DNA of 64,000 bases from Echinococcus granulosus (lineage: Eukaryota > Platyhelminthes > Cestoda > Cyclophyllidea > Taeniidae): contig NW_020170584.1 of the NCBI RefSeq assembly GCF_000524195.1, positions 17,119-81,118 on the forward strand, given 5' to 3'. The notes beneath the pieces are model-generated. The model saw only the letters and a program-made list of their open reading frames with translations. It was not told the DNA's origin and did not search any database. This document shows, piece by piece, positions 23,001 through 42,000 of the stretch. The number at the start of each line of letters is the position of its first letter. Position 1 is the stretch's first letter. The translations under genes were made by a program, and so were the position numbers.

Positions 23001-26000
23001 CAGGTTATCAATAAGGTGTGTTTAAAAGGGTGATACTGTTTTTTGACAAAGCAATTAACTTAGCTTCGAGGCCATTTTTGGAGACGTTTGCTTAAAGAGA
23101 AGCGTAAATTTCTACTTTCTGGTGATAGTTAGGCTAGCGATGCTTGAAAGCCGTCGTTTCAAGCCAACGTGGCTAATCAGGCATTCTAAGGCAGGGGAAA
23201 ACATTATCCTGTCTCCGCCTACTCCCGCCGCGTTAGTTTTGCGACCTGTCATAAACTTTAATGGGGTCGAGGGGACATGGGGAACCTTGAGTTTTTCCCG
23301 AGGCTGCTAAAAGGCACATTAATTTAGCGCGAGGGCCGACACGCCTTGCCCTAATGGGTGGACACACGAGGACTGGCGAGACGACCGCGAAGAAATTCAC
23401 GCACCAGTAAAACAAATTTCCTGTTACAAATTCTGCCTAAAATCCGGTTTTTTTCCAGCCTCAAAACAAGTCCTTGAGGTGATTAAAGAATGTAATTACA
23501 GAGTCCTCCTGCTGACCTCACACAAATGCCGCGGCTAACAACTGAAATTCATCAATTCTTCCACACTGTGACAGGTGACCTTGAAAAGTCAATTTCTGAT
23601 TGGTCGAATGAGGGAGAAACTGCCTTGTGAAACTTTTGGAGCAAAAAGCCGCCTTGGAAATGTCGATTTCATATTTTAACATAAAAATATCCCCAAATTG
23701 AGAATAAATGAATCTAATTCAGGGTAACGGCTTCCACACAAGCATTTACTTTGTTAGAACGAAGGAAGAGGCTTTTGCATTATTAAACGTGCGTTTAAGT
23801 CGCCTGAGAAAAAAAATTCTTTTTTCGTTCCGCTTTTTGGCATGATATGTTGCTTTTGCGGCTTAAAAGTTAAAATGTCTTCCCGGCTCAAGAAACCCAC
23901 CAAAATCAAATTGCTTATTTCACCACTAAGGGCTGTCAAGGTGACATGGCGAGCGGGATGCAGGGCGAGGGGTGTGTCTGCTGCCCTCAATCGAATGTGC
24001 GCTGAATGACGAATTTTCTACCTGAGCTGCATGGTAGTCCCTTCAACCAATCCCCAATTTTCCGTTTTAGGTTGCGCTTTTGTCAAATTCTCTAGTCAAG
24101 CCGAAGCCCAATCGGCCATTGTCGCCCTTCACGGGAGTCAAACGATGCCAGTAAGCTGTCGTGTAAACAATTCACCCCTCCCATGCCTCTCTTCTAGGGT
24201 GCCTCTTCCAGCATTGTCGTGAAGTTCGCTGATACAGAAAAGGAACGTCATTCACGGAAGCTTCAACAGCTGATTGGCCCTTTGGGAGTATTTAACCCGG
24301 CGCTCGCCTTGTCCCAACTCGGCAATACCGCCTACACACAAATCCTCGAGGTTCGTCCTACTTAAATGTCCTGTCAGTAATACCAGAGCGGATTTATTTA
24401 TAGGTTTGTTTCACTTAGAATCTCTCTCAAACCACGGGCTACATCAACCCGGTAGCAGCGCTCGCTCTACAATTACAACAAGTTCAGCAGCTGGCCGCCG
24501 CTACCAGCCCCGCGGCAATTACCGGACTCGGCCTGACTCCCGCCCAGGGTTTACCCCTGTTCCCGTCCCCCGCGGGTCCCAATGGTCCCCCAGCCACCGC
24601 CAGCAGTCATCAGCACCATCCACAAGCCACTCACCTGGGTGGAAACAATGCGAATGGCGTCGGCGGCCACGTCCAAAACAGTGCCGCAGCAGCAGTCAAC
24701 ACTGCTCCACCAATCACAGTTGCAGCTGCTAGTCCCAACCAATCAGCAGCAGCGGCGACTTCTGGTCCACCAATCAACTTGTGTAATGGTGGCGCGGCCG
24801 CACTTAGTGCTGCGTTAGCGGCCACTCAACAAAATAATATGGCCCTGGCCGCTGCGGCATTAGTTGCCGGTGCGGGACTCAATGGTAATTTGTTTTGGTG
24901 ATTCGAAAAAGAGGTGTCAAAGAATGTTTTTTGGGAAAATAAAGTGCAAATTGTTAACAAGTTAAAGAAGATGTTTCTTAAATTGCAGATATTAAAAGTA
25001 AAAGGCCTAAATTCTAAGGATAACATTTATTAGCATTGTTTAAAATACTTATTGACTGCAAAGTAAGCGGTTAGGTCCTTTTCGAATCCTTGCAGGTCCA
25101 ACTCCGGCAATAAATTTGAATTCTCTTGCCTCCCCGATTCCAACCCTGGCAACTGCAGATCCGCTGTCACATCTCTATCACAATTACGCCCATTACGGAT
25201 TGTGTAGGTCTACAATCCTTTTTATTAGTTTCAAAATTACGAAATGCGCAGTTTTAAACCGAGAAGAAGTGTAAAATTAATTAATTATCACTACGAATTA
25301 AAAATCGCTGCTGATAGATTTCGAAGTCAAGGTGGACAAACTAACCGTCCAATAACACTTTTCGGTAGAAATAGATGCAGGAAAATGCACGTGCTACTAG
25401 GAGAGGTCGACACGACTGCGCGTCACTAGCCATTCGCCTAGCTTTTCCCTTCTCTTCTCCAGGTGATGAGTCACACTGGGGAAGGGCAATTAGGGTGAGT
25501 TTATTGCTTCTCATGAAAGTCGACCTTGCTGACGTGGCAATCCTGGTGGCAATCCTCTGGTGTCTCAGTAAAGTCACTGTGACTTCTCAAAATGGATTAC
25601 CTATATGAACAAATTAAAATTATTTTTTTCACAAAGTTATAGGATGTGTCTGTAGGCTGATGCTCTAAGGACTAATTAACCATATTATATAACAAAACGC
25701 TGAAGTGATTTTCAGTAGACCTTAATAAAGGTTTATTTCTCCCATCACAATGTAATTAATATTGAGAGATCTTTGTAGATGATAGAAAAATACGAAATCA
25801 AAATTTGACTCGACGTAACTGAAAATTCTATTTTAATTTAAAAATGGGCACGAACCACTACTTTTGTCTCCTAGAGACCGCTAAAGCGTGTTTAAGTATT
25901 CTTTTTTGGAGTGATCTAAATGAGATGCTTATGCAGTTCCCCGAGTCGTGCCCAAAGTCTTAAAAAATTAAGTCTGTGTGGAGGAGGCTGAGTGGTTCCA

Positions 26001-28678
26001 GAAATGATCAGTAAGGCCACGCCACCACAATGTAGGTAGGATGAGAGTCGTTTGAGCCTCACTAATTAGTAAACAACGTCTACCTCGATTCAAAAGCAGT
26101 AGAGATTAATTTCATGTTTGATTGCTTAAAGAAGGTGCGGTAGCAAAAGAATGTGCACCCGGACGTGATTTTGTTGATGGATCACTCTAAGTTGAGTTAA
26201 TCCTAAATTAACTTCAAAAGCAATTTTTCGTCTTTAGTGCCAAAAAAACTTTTGAAATCACCTAATGTGAGTGCTGAACTATTGCTTTGAAAATCATATT
26301 AACCGAGAAGAGGGCCATAGAGGATCCATCAAGGGGGTCATCGATTCGCCTGTCAAAAATGCAATGTTCTGAATAATAAGCTGTCATGTCAACATGGATT
26401 AATGAAGATTCCATCGGTTTGTCCCAAACAGTCTACACACTACCCTACATCACACTTTGCATGTGCTGGGGATCGCGTACGGAGTTGTTCACCGCAGCTT
26501 TCTCGCTGAAGCCCCAGATCCACTCACTTGACACAAAAAAGTCAAAAGGGTTCCCTTCTTACGAATTAAGGAAAGTGGAAAAGAAGGCTACAGGTACTGC
26601 CCAGCTCTTCAATTCTCATCAAATAGACTCGTCTTTCGGGCGGGGGGGAGAGAATTAGAAATAGAAGCGAATATAAAGAGTGAAACAAAAGTGCATTTGA
26701 CAGAAAGTTGAAATCGCTTTGCAAAAGAGGGCAGAAAATAAAACATCCCGGGGGATGCTTTACGCCTGGAAGGACTTGCTTGACAAAATAGCATAGTGAG
26801 GGGGAACGCCCAACGTTAAATCATATATCGGCAGTAAGGAAGGCCATACATCAGCGTGAAGAGGGGCTACGCAGCCACGGCCACGCCCACGACCGTAAAA
26901 CCAAATTTCTAAGTGAAGTTACAACCCGCAGGGAGTAAAATAGTCGCCCAACTAAGTGGAAAGGCAAGCAAAGCATTGTTGTCCTTTGGCAGATTTACTT
27001 CTCTGCTGGCAGGTTGGTTAATGACCCTTGGGAGGCTAAATAATTCTTTAGTTCTGCTTTTTTAACTACTGAAATGTGTAATTAAGTAGTACTGTTGGAA
27101 TTAGGCATTCGGCAGAGTTGGGGCCATCCCCCATTAATTTAATGCTTTTCGACACCACTACTGACAGATTTTAAGTAGTGAGTTTTATGGCCTAGCGATT
27201 GATCTTAGCAAGCATAAATTAATGGGCCGAAACTTGAAATCCCTATCTCCTGAAGTCGTAATTCGCCCACTCCTAATACGGAAGCATGATGTGTTAGGGA
27301 GGTTTCGGGCGTAATCAAGGGGTCATCCAGGGGATGGGAGAGATGAGCGTAAAACTCCTGGTTAAACTTACAGGCTTATGCATATTTTTAGCCCCCTACG
27401 GCCATGGCGCGCCAGCACCCCTGCCACAGATTGCCTCACTGGCCCAACAGGCCCTCAATTTGCCTGTTCAACAGAAGGAGGGCTCACGAGACCTCATTCT
27501 CACCGGTAAGCCCTCCGGCATCACATCACGCCATTATGCCTTGCAATCGCATTGGTGCATACTATTTTCCCCTACTTTATCAGGGCGACCCTTTAACGGC
27601 AATATCGATCGGAATGGCGTCTTCCATTGGTAAACACGTCCTTTCCCCTTTCTCTCTCTATTTCTCGTTGGGTGTTGTTGATTTAAAACGAGAGCTAACT
27701 AAGTGATCTGCCACATAGCTCGTGCAAAAAACCTGCGTCTACCAGACGCCAGTTTTTCTTTGTCCTCTTGTGATGTGTTTTGTCTTAATGTCTGTCGGTT
27801 TCAAAAAAAAGCTCAAATCTGGGAATGAATTGCAATTCTCTCTCTCTCTCTGTCCCCAACTAAAGCCGCGATACCTTGGGCATTTTGTTGTTTGTTGTTC
27901 GTCTCCCTGCGTAGGCTGTTGTTAAGCAGTACAAAGTTATTTTTTATTCGGTCCAAAAATGAACTCCTCCTCCTCCTGTCTGGCTGACCGAGCTCGGTCA
28001 CCTCCTTGTACAAGTCAGCCTACTGAAATGCCCCAGTAGTAGTAGTGAGGTGGCTTTCTTTTTCTTAAAGGACCGGAGGGATGCAACCTCTTCATCTATC
28101 ACCTGCCCCAGGAGTTTGGCGATCCCGAGCTGGCTCAAATGTTTATGCCGTTTGGAACGGTCATTAGCGCTAAAGTCTACGTCGATAGAGCTACCAGCCA
28201 GAGCAAGTGCTTCGGTAAGTTCTTCCTCTCCCCCTCCCCTTCAATGATTTACTTTCTTGTCTGGCAGTTGGACAGCTGACAGTCCACCCATTCTTGAGTT
28301 ATCGTGTTAGTTCTGGGGCTTGGTAGCTTGGGCAGAGACCAGCCAATAAGCAATTTGGCCGGTTCGATGAATCGGTCGGTTTGCTGGTTAAAGATCAAGC
28401 CGATTGGCTGTCAGGGGGTGGTGCCCTAGCTGCCCTCTCCCTATCACAGCCGGTTGGTTAATGCGCGTTATTAGACCCCTAGGGAGCTACTTAACTCAGC
28501 CTACCCAAGTGGGTAAAAATTTACCCTATTTTTCGCCCGCTTTTTAGGTTTTGTGAGTTTTGATAATCCCGCAAACGCTTTAGCCGCTATTCAGGCCATG
28601 AATGGCTTCCAAATCGGCATGAAGAGGCTGAAGGTGCAGCTTAAACGTCCCAAAAATGACGCCTCGAAGCCATACTAA
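11069..28678 (+). CDS. CELF: CELF/Bruno-like RNA-binding protein, CELF3-6 type, 11 exons (590 aa)
   Basis: CELF proteins bind UGU-rich RNA and control alternative splicing, translation and mRNA decay. Exons: 11069-11384, 15962-16044, 16936-16984, 22553-22681, 24071-24150, 24198-24350, 24419-24884, 25096-25203, 27392-27505, 28071-28214, 28548-28678 (TAA). They total 1773 nt and all phases agree. RRM1 starts [18 protein letters not shown] and includes [16 protein letters not shown]2 starts [18 protein letters not shown] and includes [17 protein letters not shown] long Ala/Gln/Pro/Asn divergent linker (24419-27505) follows. RRM3 starts [18 protein letters not shown] and ends [11 protein letters not shown]...KPY, the family's C-terminal signature. 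Exons of 83, 49, 80 and 144 nt match vertebrate CELF exon sizes as I recall them. The start is the first in-frame ATG after the upstream stop at 10982; the residues before RRM1 are Ser/Thr-rich and unconserved. A second promoter seems to exist near 22.2 kb. Confidence 0.97.
14128..14320 (+). repeat. GGAT tetranucleotide tract in CELF intron 1
   Basis: A dense run of GGATGGAT, GGACGGA and GATGGATAGATGG units in the sense strand, the longest member of the dispersed class in this window. Confidence 0.85.
14806..15420 (+). repeat. Diverged direct duplication (two units about 375 bp apart)
   Basis: Unit 1 begins near 14806 and unit 2 near 15180. Both contain, in the same order, GCCAAAAATAATTGCTGT / GCTAAAAATAAACAGCGT, ATTGGTTGCCCAAAA, CAATAATT-(T/A)-GGACCA, a GTAGTGG-GGA box and CTAAAGGGCGGA. 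Identity is partial, so the duplication is old or both units derive from one dispersed element. Confidence 0.7.
18969..18990 (+). repeat. (TG)11 microsatellite in the CELF sense strand
   Basis: An uninterrupted TG repeat, transcribed as UGUGUG in CELF pre-mRNA. UGU-rich and GU-repeat RNA is the established ligand class of CELF RRMs, so it is a candidate autoregulatory binding site as well as a simple microsatellite. Confidence 0.9.
21830..22369 (+). promoter_or_regulatory. Putative internal CELF promoter (GC-rich, CpG-rich)
   Basis: Compared with the AT-rich intron around it, this block is rich in GC and CpG. It contains facing GCGTGCGTGCGTG and CGCACGCACGTACGCAC arms (about 21870 and 22030), ATCGATCG words (21913, 21973), an inverted CCAAT (GATTGG near 22117) and a GGCGGAGG-repeat G-rich block (22139-22183). 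It directly precedes an ORF that splices in frame to RRM2. The promoter call is inference. Confidence 0.5.
22370..22487 (+). CDS. CELF: Alternative first coding exon of CELF
   Basis: The ATG at 22370 (context GTGCACAATGC) opens 39 codons of Lys/Thr/Glu/Ser-rich sequence, starting [19 protein letters not shown]. The exon ends in phase 1 at a GTAGGC donor. A 65-bp intron then leads to the RRM2 exon at 22553, which accepts exactly this phase (GAC-G|AA-GAG). The resulting protein would lack RRM1 and carry RRM2, linker and RRM3. The frame is also open upstream of the ATG to about 22193, so use as a longer cassette exon cannot be excluded. No conserved domain is encoded. Confidence 0.6.
25204..27391 (+). 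other. CELF intron in the divergent linker
   Basis: A 2.2 kb intron between two linker exons. Several short frames (for example 26386-26658) have no family features. No repeat beyond short AT-rich runs. Confidence 0.75.
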
Positions 28679-29290
28679 TAAGTCCCTCTCCCGTTCTCTC
28701 TCACCATTCCTTCCCTCATACGTTATTATTGCTACTGACCCTCCCCAACTCCCACCTTCCCCCCTTGCCCTCCTTTCCGCCAATAACAGACACTCCAGCA
28801 TGCTTTTAATTCCACACGCACACAAGCACGAAAAAATGATTTGTTATATCGCAAAAAAACTGGATAATTTTACTGGTTTATACATAGCCACGAACTGATG
28901 TCCCAAAATCTGTGATCCCCTGTAATTAGACTCTCCATCTCGCTCGTTCTACCTATCAGCTTCTTTCTCTCTCACGCACGCGCTCTGATTGGCTAACCGC
29001 CGATCAATCAACCAACTGCCAATAGTGGCACAGTGTACAGTAATTTTTGATTGGCTGCCCTCTCATTTGCATCAGTCAGGAGGACAAGAAAATGTGCTGA
29101 AAAATGCAAGACAAAGGAACGAAATGCAAAATTGGATGCTTTCTTTATCCTGATGTTATGAGTTACTTTTACGCTGTCCTTCTCTTTCACCCTTTTAAAA
29201 GACGAGGTGGAATGGTGAAAATGTGGAATCATTTTAAACCTGCAAGGTTTGTTTAAATTTATGCGCAAACAAATACACACATATATACAT

Positions 29291-29319
29291 CAATTTGCAT
29301 CACTTTGATGCAAAAATTG
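29291..29319. repeat. Inverted repeat downstream of CELF
   Basis: CAATTTGCATCA, a CTT loop, then TGATGCAAAAATTG: near-perfect arms with a 3-nt loop, about 0.6 kb past the CELF stop. A further TTTGCATCA occurs near 29404. It could be a 3' UTR stem-loop or an octamer-like site. Confidence 0.6.
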
Positions 29320-29534
29320 TTGCTTATTTCGCCCTATTTTTTGAGGATACGATGAAATAAATTCTTGAAACAATTTTAATCAGCTCGTTTTTTGGCGGTG
29401 TTTTTGCATCAAATGGAGAAAATTGAAATGCTTTAAATATAATCGAGATAAGAGCCCTAGGCTGGTCAACAGAGCGTAGAAATGAAGACGCATCACACCT
29501 ATGTGGCGCCGAAATTACATAAGAAGCCCACAGC

Positions 29535-29550
29535 GTCACATATATGTGAC
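29535..29550. promoter_or_regulatory. Perfect 16-bp palindrome GTCACATATATGTGAC
   Basis: The sequence equals its own reverse complement over 16 bp, centred on ATAT with CACAT/ATGTG half sites. It resembles a dimer-binding site. Function is unknown. Confidence 0.4.
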
Positions 29551-31203
29551 ACTGTCTGTGAACGCTCCAAAATCAACAAAGGCTTGGTTTTTTTATTTGC
29601 ACACCGAAAAACACCACGTAAAAAGGCTTAAACTTAAAGATTTAAGGGTTTAAAAGGTGTATTTTTATATTTTAATCTTCATGGCTTCACGAGTTCGACT
29701 AACTCGGCCCAATGACACGGCGCTAGGCCCTATCTTCGAACTGTGAAGGTGATAAGCCAAGTGCAGAAAAGACGGTGAACGGTGGATTTTGGTTCTCAAA
29801 TTCCTCACGCATCAATTTAGCATCCGGGGCGCGTTTGCCTCCATAACTTGTTAATCGCTCGTCCGCCATCATGGCCTCGGAGCGGAATCAAACGCCCAGA
29901 AAAAACCGTCCCGTACTTATAACTCCTTCCTCCTTTCTACGCAGGACTTTGTCTTTGTAATCAAGCATGGCACATAGGTGGAAACTCGGCTTTTGAAAAG
30001 TGACTTAAAACTACACACGGGTGAGATTCTAACCGTTCCTTGTGGAAACGAAAGACATTACGAAGGAAAAAAGTTGCCCTTTTGGAGTCAAATAGGGTAA
30101 GACATTTGGAATGGTGAATTTTTAAATGCGGCATACATGGATTCAGCTTACCGGGATTGCCGCTGTTGCGAAAATTGCAAGGTGCCGTGGCTAATAGGAT
30201 CGTGCCGATGACCGCACAGGTAGAAGGAATGCCGCCTCACTGTAATGTTTGTCCTGTTTTGCCCTTAAAATGTAAGGGATCCAGGGCGTGCCCCTCATTC
30301 CCCAGCGGTTCCCCATTCCATCGTTGGGACGTGTCGCCTCTCCAAGTTATTACTTCCATCAGTAGGCTTACAGGTCCTCCTTGCAGCACCTCCAGGTTGG
30401 CAGGCTTCAGGCGAAGCAAATGCACTGCAGTCGCACTTTTAGCTACTGAAAAGTAATAAGTAGGCCTCCCTGTCCCGAGACGTTACGTAAAATTTGACTC
30501 GAATCCGAGGCAAAAATTGCCTCACAGAATATGGGGGAACTGTGCAGTTCACACAGAAGCAGAACAAACTCCAAGAAGTGAAAATTGCAGCTATTTTGCT
30601 TCATCTGGATGGTACACCGTGCATTGACTTCAACTCGACTGCTCTGCCATACAGGTTAGTGCGGAGAGCAGTCTTGTCGCCCCACGCGACCACCCTTGAA
30701 GGGTGTGTGCGATTCCGCTGTCTCACCACTAAGTGATTGAGGGCCTGATCACCTCGCCATGCTATCCTTGAAGTCGCATGGTATTTACATTTGGACACGC
30801 GGGCATCTGTTGCCTGCTACCTCGACTGTCCTGCTTGCCTCGGCGACAGTAAACGCAACCACTGCATGCAATGGTGGAGCAAATCCACCCAAAGTCGAGA
30901 ATAGGAAAAGAAGAGAGAATTATTTTCACAAACGAAAGCACTCTACACATTTTGGGTGCATTAATTCGAGAGATGCGAGGACTGGGGGGAGTGGGCGGCG
31001 ATAGACAGAGGGAGAGGAGGCGAGATCAGTCACTGGAAGCGGGAGGAAGGAGCGACAGTAATAAAATAAATAAATAGGTGAAAGTTGATCCGTTTTTCAC
31101 ATACTGACGTGTACAGAAGAATTGTGTGTGTGGTGTTCGTGTCATTGATTGTGCGTTTGCGAGAAGGAGGTGGGGCGCGAGAGAACACGGAAATCGTAGG
31201 AGC

Positions 31204-39005
<7,802 letters not shown>

Positions 39006-42000
39006 TGATTTTGTCTATTAGCAGGCCGCAACCGACTTGGGCGCCCCGAAGAGCATCAATTCAAACACATCATGTGAGGTATGCAATACCAACNNNNNNN
39101 NNNNNNNNNNNNNNNNNNNNNNNNNNNNNNNNNNNNNNNNNNNNNNNNNNNNNNNNNNNNNNNNNNNNNNNNNNNNNNNNNNNNNNNNNNNNNAAAACTT
39201 ATTATTTTTAATTATGATGTTTATCTAGTCTTAAACGCATGACTAATTATAAAGGCATTAACAGGCAGCTTATACAGAAACCAAAAATAAATGAGCGAAA
39301 CCCAATAATATGCAATTCAATCATGCAATATGCCTTTTTTAAAAATATAAGATAAGAAATGGCAATTCTAAAAGTAGTACTTACTCATTTTATACATTTA
39401 CTTCATCAACGTTTATCAATTATGACACACCGCGAGAGATTTATCGAATACTATCCTTTTGCAAACAGAAATTTAGAGCGACTACGCATTTCTTTAATTT
39501 TCGTCAAATATAACTAGCCTTTAATTGCGTGACAAGGTGGAACTGAAGTGAAGCCCCACCCCCATAAAACTGTGCTGAATCCCATTCTCACTGGCGTAAA
39601 CCTGCTATTAGTTCAGCGTTTTCCCTTCCAAATATGGACATATTTGATGGCTGGCACAACTCTCTGCCTTGAATTTGGTTCCCAAACCAGAAGAAACTTT
39701 AAATCATTTTGATATGGCAAGAGGCATTAGTGTATCAGTCGCTCACTCAGTGGAGCTGACTCCAATCAGGGCCATCGAGTCTCGTATTCCATGGAATTGC
39801 TTTTGAGCGGACTCTCTGATCAGGTGCCTCAGTTAGTAGACTCCACATTTAAGTAGACTACTGAGTGATGGCCAAATCAAATCCTTCGATTTTGACCCGT
39901 TGTGTGTGTGACCGTGGTTGTTGCAAGGTGACGCTCACGTGGATCCACGGTACTTGAGGCAGTGGTTGCAAGCTTACACACACCACATGATAGCTTTTTT
40001 GGCAAGAGGGGCGAGGCAAAAGCAGCCCCTGGAGAAGAGGCTTGTAAGTGTGTCATGTATTAGAAAGAGGCACTGTCTTTATAAATAGACCGCATTTCTA
40101 CTGCCAATTTCATCGATGGCACTTTGATGAACGAGGATTATCCGTGCAATCAACAGAATTACCCTTAAAGGATTGCGCAGCCACTCTTGCCTCGCTAAGT
40201 CGACTTCACGCGCATGACAAGGGTATGATAATTGTTCCAATAAAAGTAAAGAAACTGTGAATTCTGTCTCCAAGGTGGTGTTTTGAGTTGGGGAACCGAG
40301 AAGGAATTATAAAAGGACGAGCGGAGCTGATGGCCAGCAAACCGCGAACCTACAATGCCATAGAGTCGACGGGAATTGATCAGCAGTAGTCTTCACATGG
40401 GGCTAAAGAGATGGTGAGCAATATTGCTCGCATGCTACTTATGGACGAATTAAGTAGCACAGTCCTGCCTCTTACCCATTTGACTCTTGAATGTGGCTGA
40501 CAATGATTCCGGTTGTAATTTTAATGAAGAGTGTATTCTGCCACCAATGGCTACAGCTGAATGCATTTCCTGACGATTATACACAAAACAGGCAAACAAA
40601 TTTTTTACGGTTGCTCATGCTACTTATTTACTTACTCAGTAGCAATGCCATGATAGACTTCACATAATGCAAATGAATTGTTTGTGATATCGAGAAAATA
40701 GCTGCGGAAGCCACATTTGAAAATAAAATTCGAGCCGCAAGATACTGCCAATAAGCACACTGGGAAGTATTCCGTACGGAGCATGCTACTATTACGTTTA
40801 AGTAGTGCTCGGAAGCCAAACTCTTTTTTTAGGTTAGAGAGACGTCAAATTTTACTCAATCAAGAAGCCTTAGAAATAAAAATCTGCTTCACTGATTTGA
40901 TATACTGCTTGACCACCACATCCTCCAGCCTCTTGATTTTCTTGGATTGGGATTTCCCCTTTGGCCTATCCCGGTAGTATGGCCCACCGACATAGCGTCC
41001 ATGGATTTCAACTCCTATGAGGCAGTTCCCGTAGTGAGACGGCTTACTGCGACTTCTAGGAAGACACAAGGCTCTTAAATAATGACAGGCCAACAATTCT
41101 GACCTTTGTTGTTAACTACCATGTCCTAACTCGACACGAAGAAGGCGGTTGGTGTGAACGGATGAGTCTGCGAAGAATTGCCGCCAATTGGGTGGTTAAA
41201 GTGAGGTCGACTCTTGACGGATCATTGCATCCTGCTTTTCATAAGAAGACTGCGTGTAGTTAAAGCGACGCCAGAATTGAACAACTTGGTGTTGTTGACG
41301 CAGAATGACATCGCATCTACTTCGTTGTATAAAACCCAGACGGACTGATAAGTGGCTCTCTAATGTGTGTAAATCAGAAAGGTAGAATAAATGCAGAACG
41401 CTGGATTTATGTTAAGAATCTGGTTTACTTTTCTATTGAATGGGTCCGTTCTTAGGCGTCTATTCCCAAGAATGGTGATTATCTCAGTGATCTGGCCAAG
41501 TATTCGAAGTTGGTACCACTTTGGATCGAGTTTGCACGCCGTTGCTGCCACTGTAAAGTCCAAAGTGGTCTTTGACGTCAAAATAAGCTCTATCAGTTGG
41601 TAAAAAGACGTGCATTACAACCGTAATTGCCGTTTGCCTTAGATGCGTAACTGGGGGCTGTAATTACGGCAGCGTAATGGAATATGTCAGAGACCCTGCG
41701 TCTACACCCCAATGTTAGCGTTGAAGGCAGAAGTTCGTAGCATTGCCGTGGACCAGTCCAAAAATCGCCATTCATTGAGTTTCAAGTGGCGGGACATCTA
41801 CCCAAATTCAACTACTGGGTGATGCAACTTTGTGGAGCAGAAAGGGAATTACGATGCAAAACTTGATTAAGTCGATTTGCCAAGAGGCATCAGTGACGTT
41901 GCTGTCAAGTATTTCTCTTCATGACTAACAGGCCGGCTGGTGGGCGTTACCCTATGGTACTGACTTCGTTGTGATAACTGAGGCGGGGGGTTGGTCGAGG

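Larger units (their letters stand above)
28679..31203. other. 3' region of CELF and 3' region of NEDD4 (convergent)
   Basis: This 2.5 kb sits between two facing stop codons and must contain both 3' UTRs. It holds a hairpin-forming inverted repeat (29291-29319), a 16-bp perfect palindrome (29535-29550), and plus-strand A-rich AATAAAATAAATAAAT near 31060. Frames such as 30157-30456 lack recognisable features, and I see no additional gene. Confidence 0.5.

Noticed and set aside
40860..41096. Minus-strand Lys-rich 78-codon frame considered as a transposon or upstream NEDD4 exon
   Set aside because: No transposase, reverse transcriptase or C2 motif, and NEDD4 closes with a nearer phase-matched first exon at 38940-39005.
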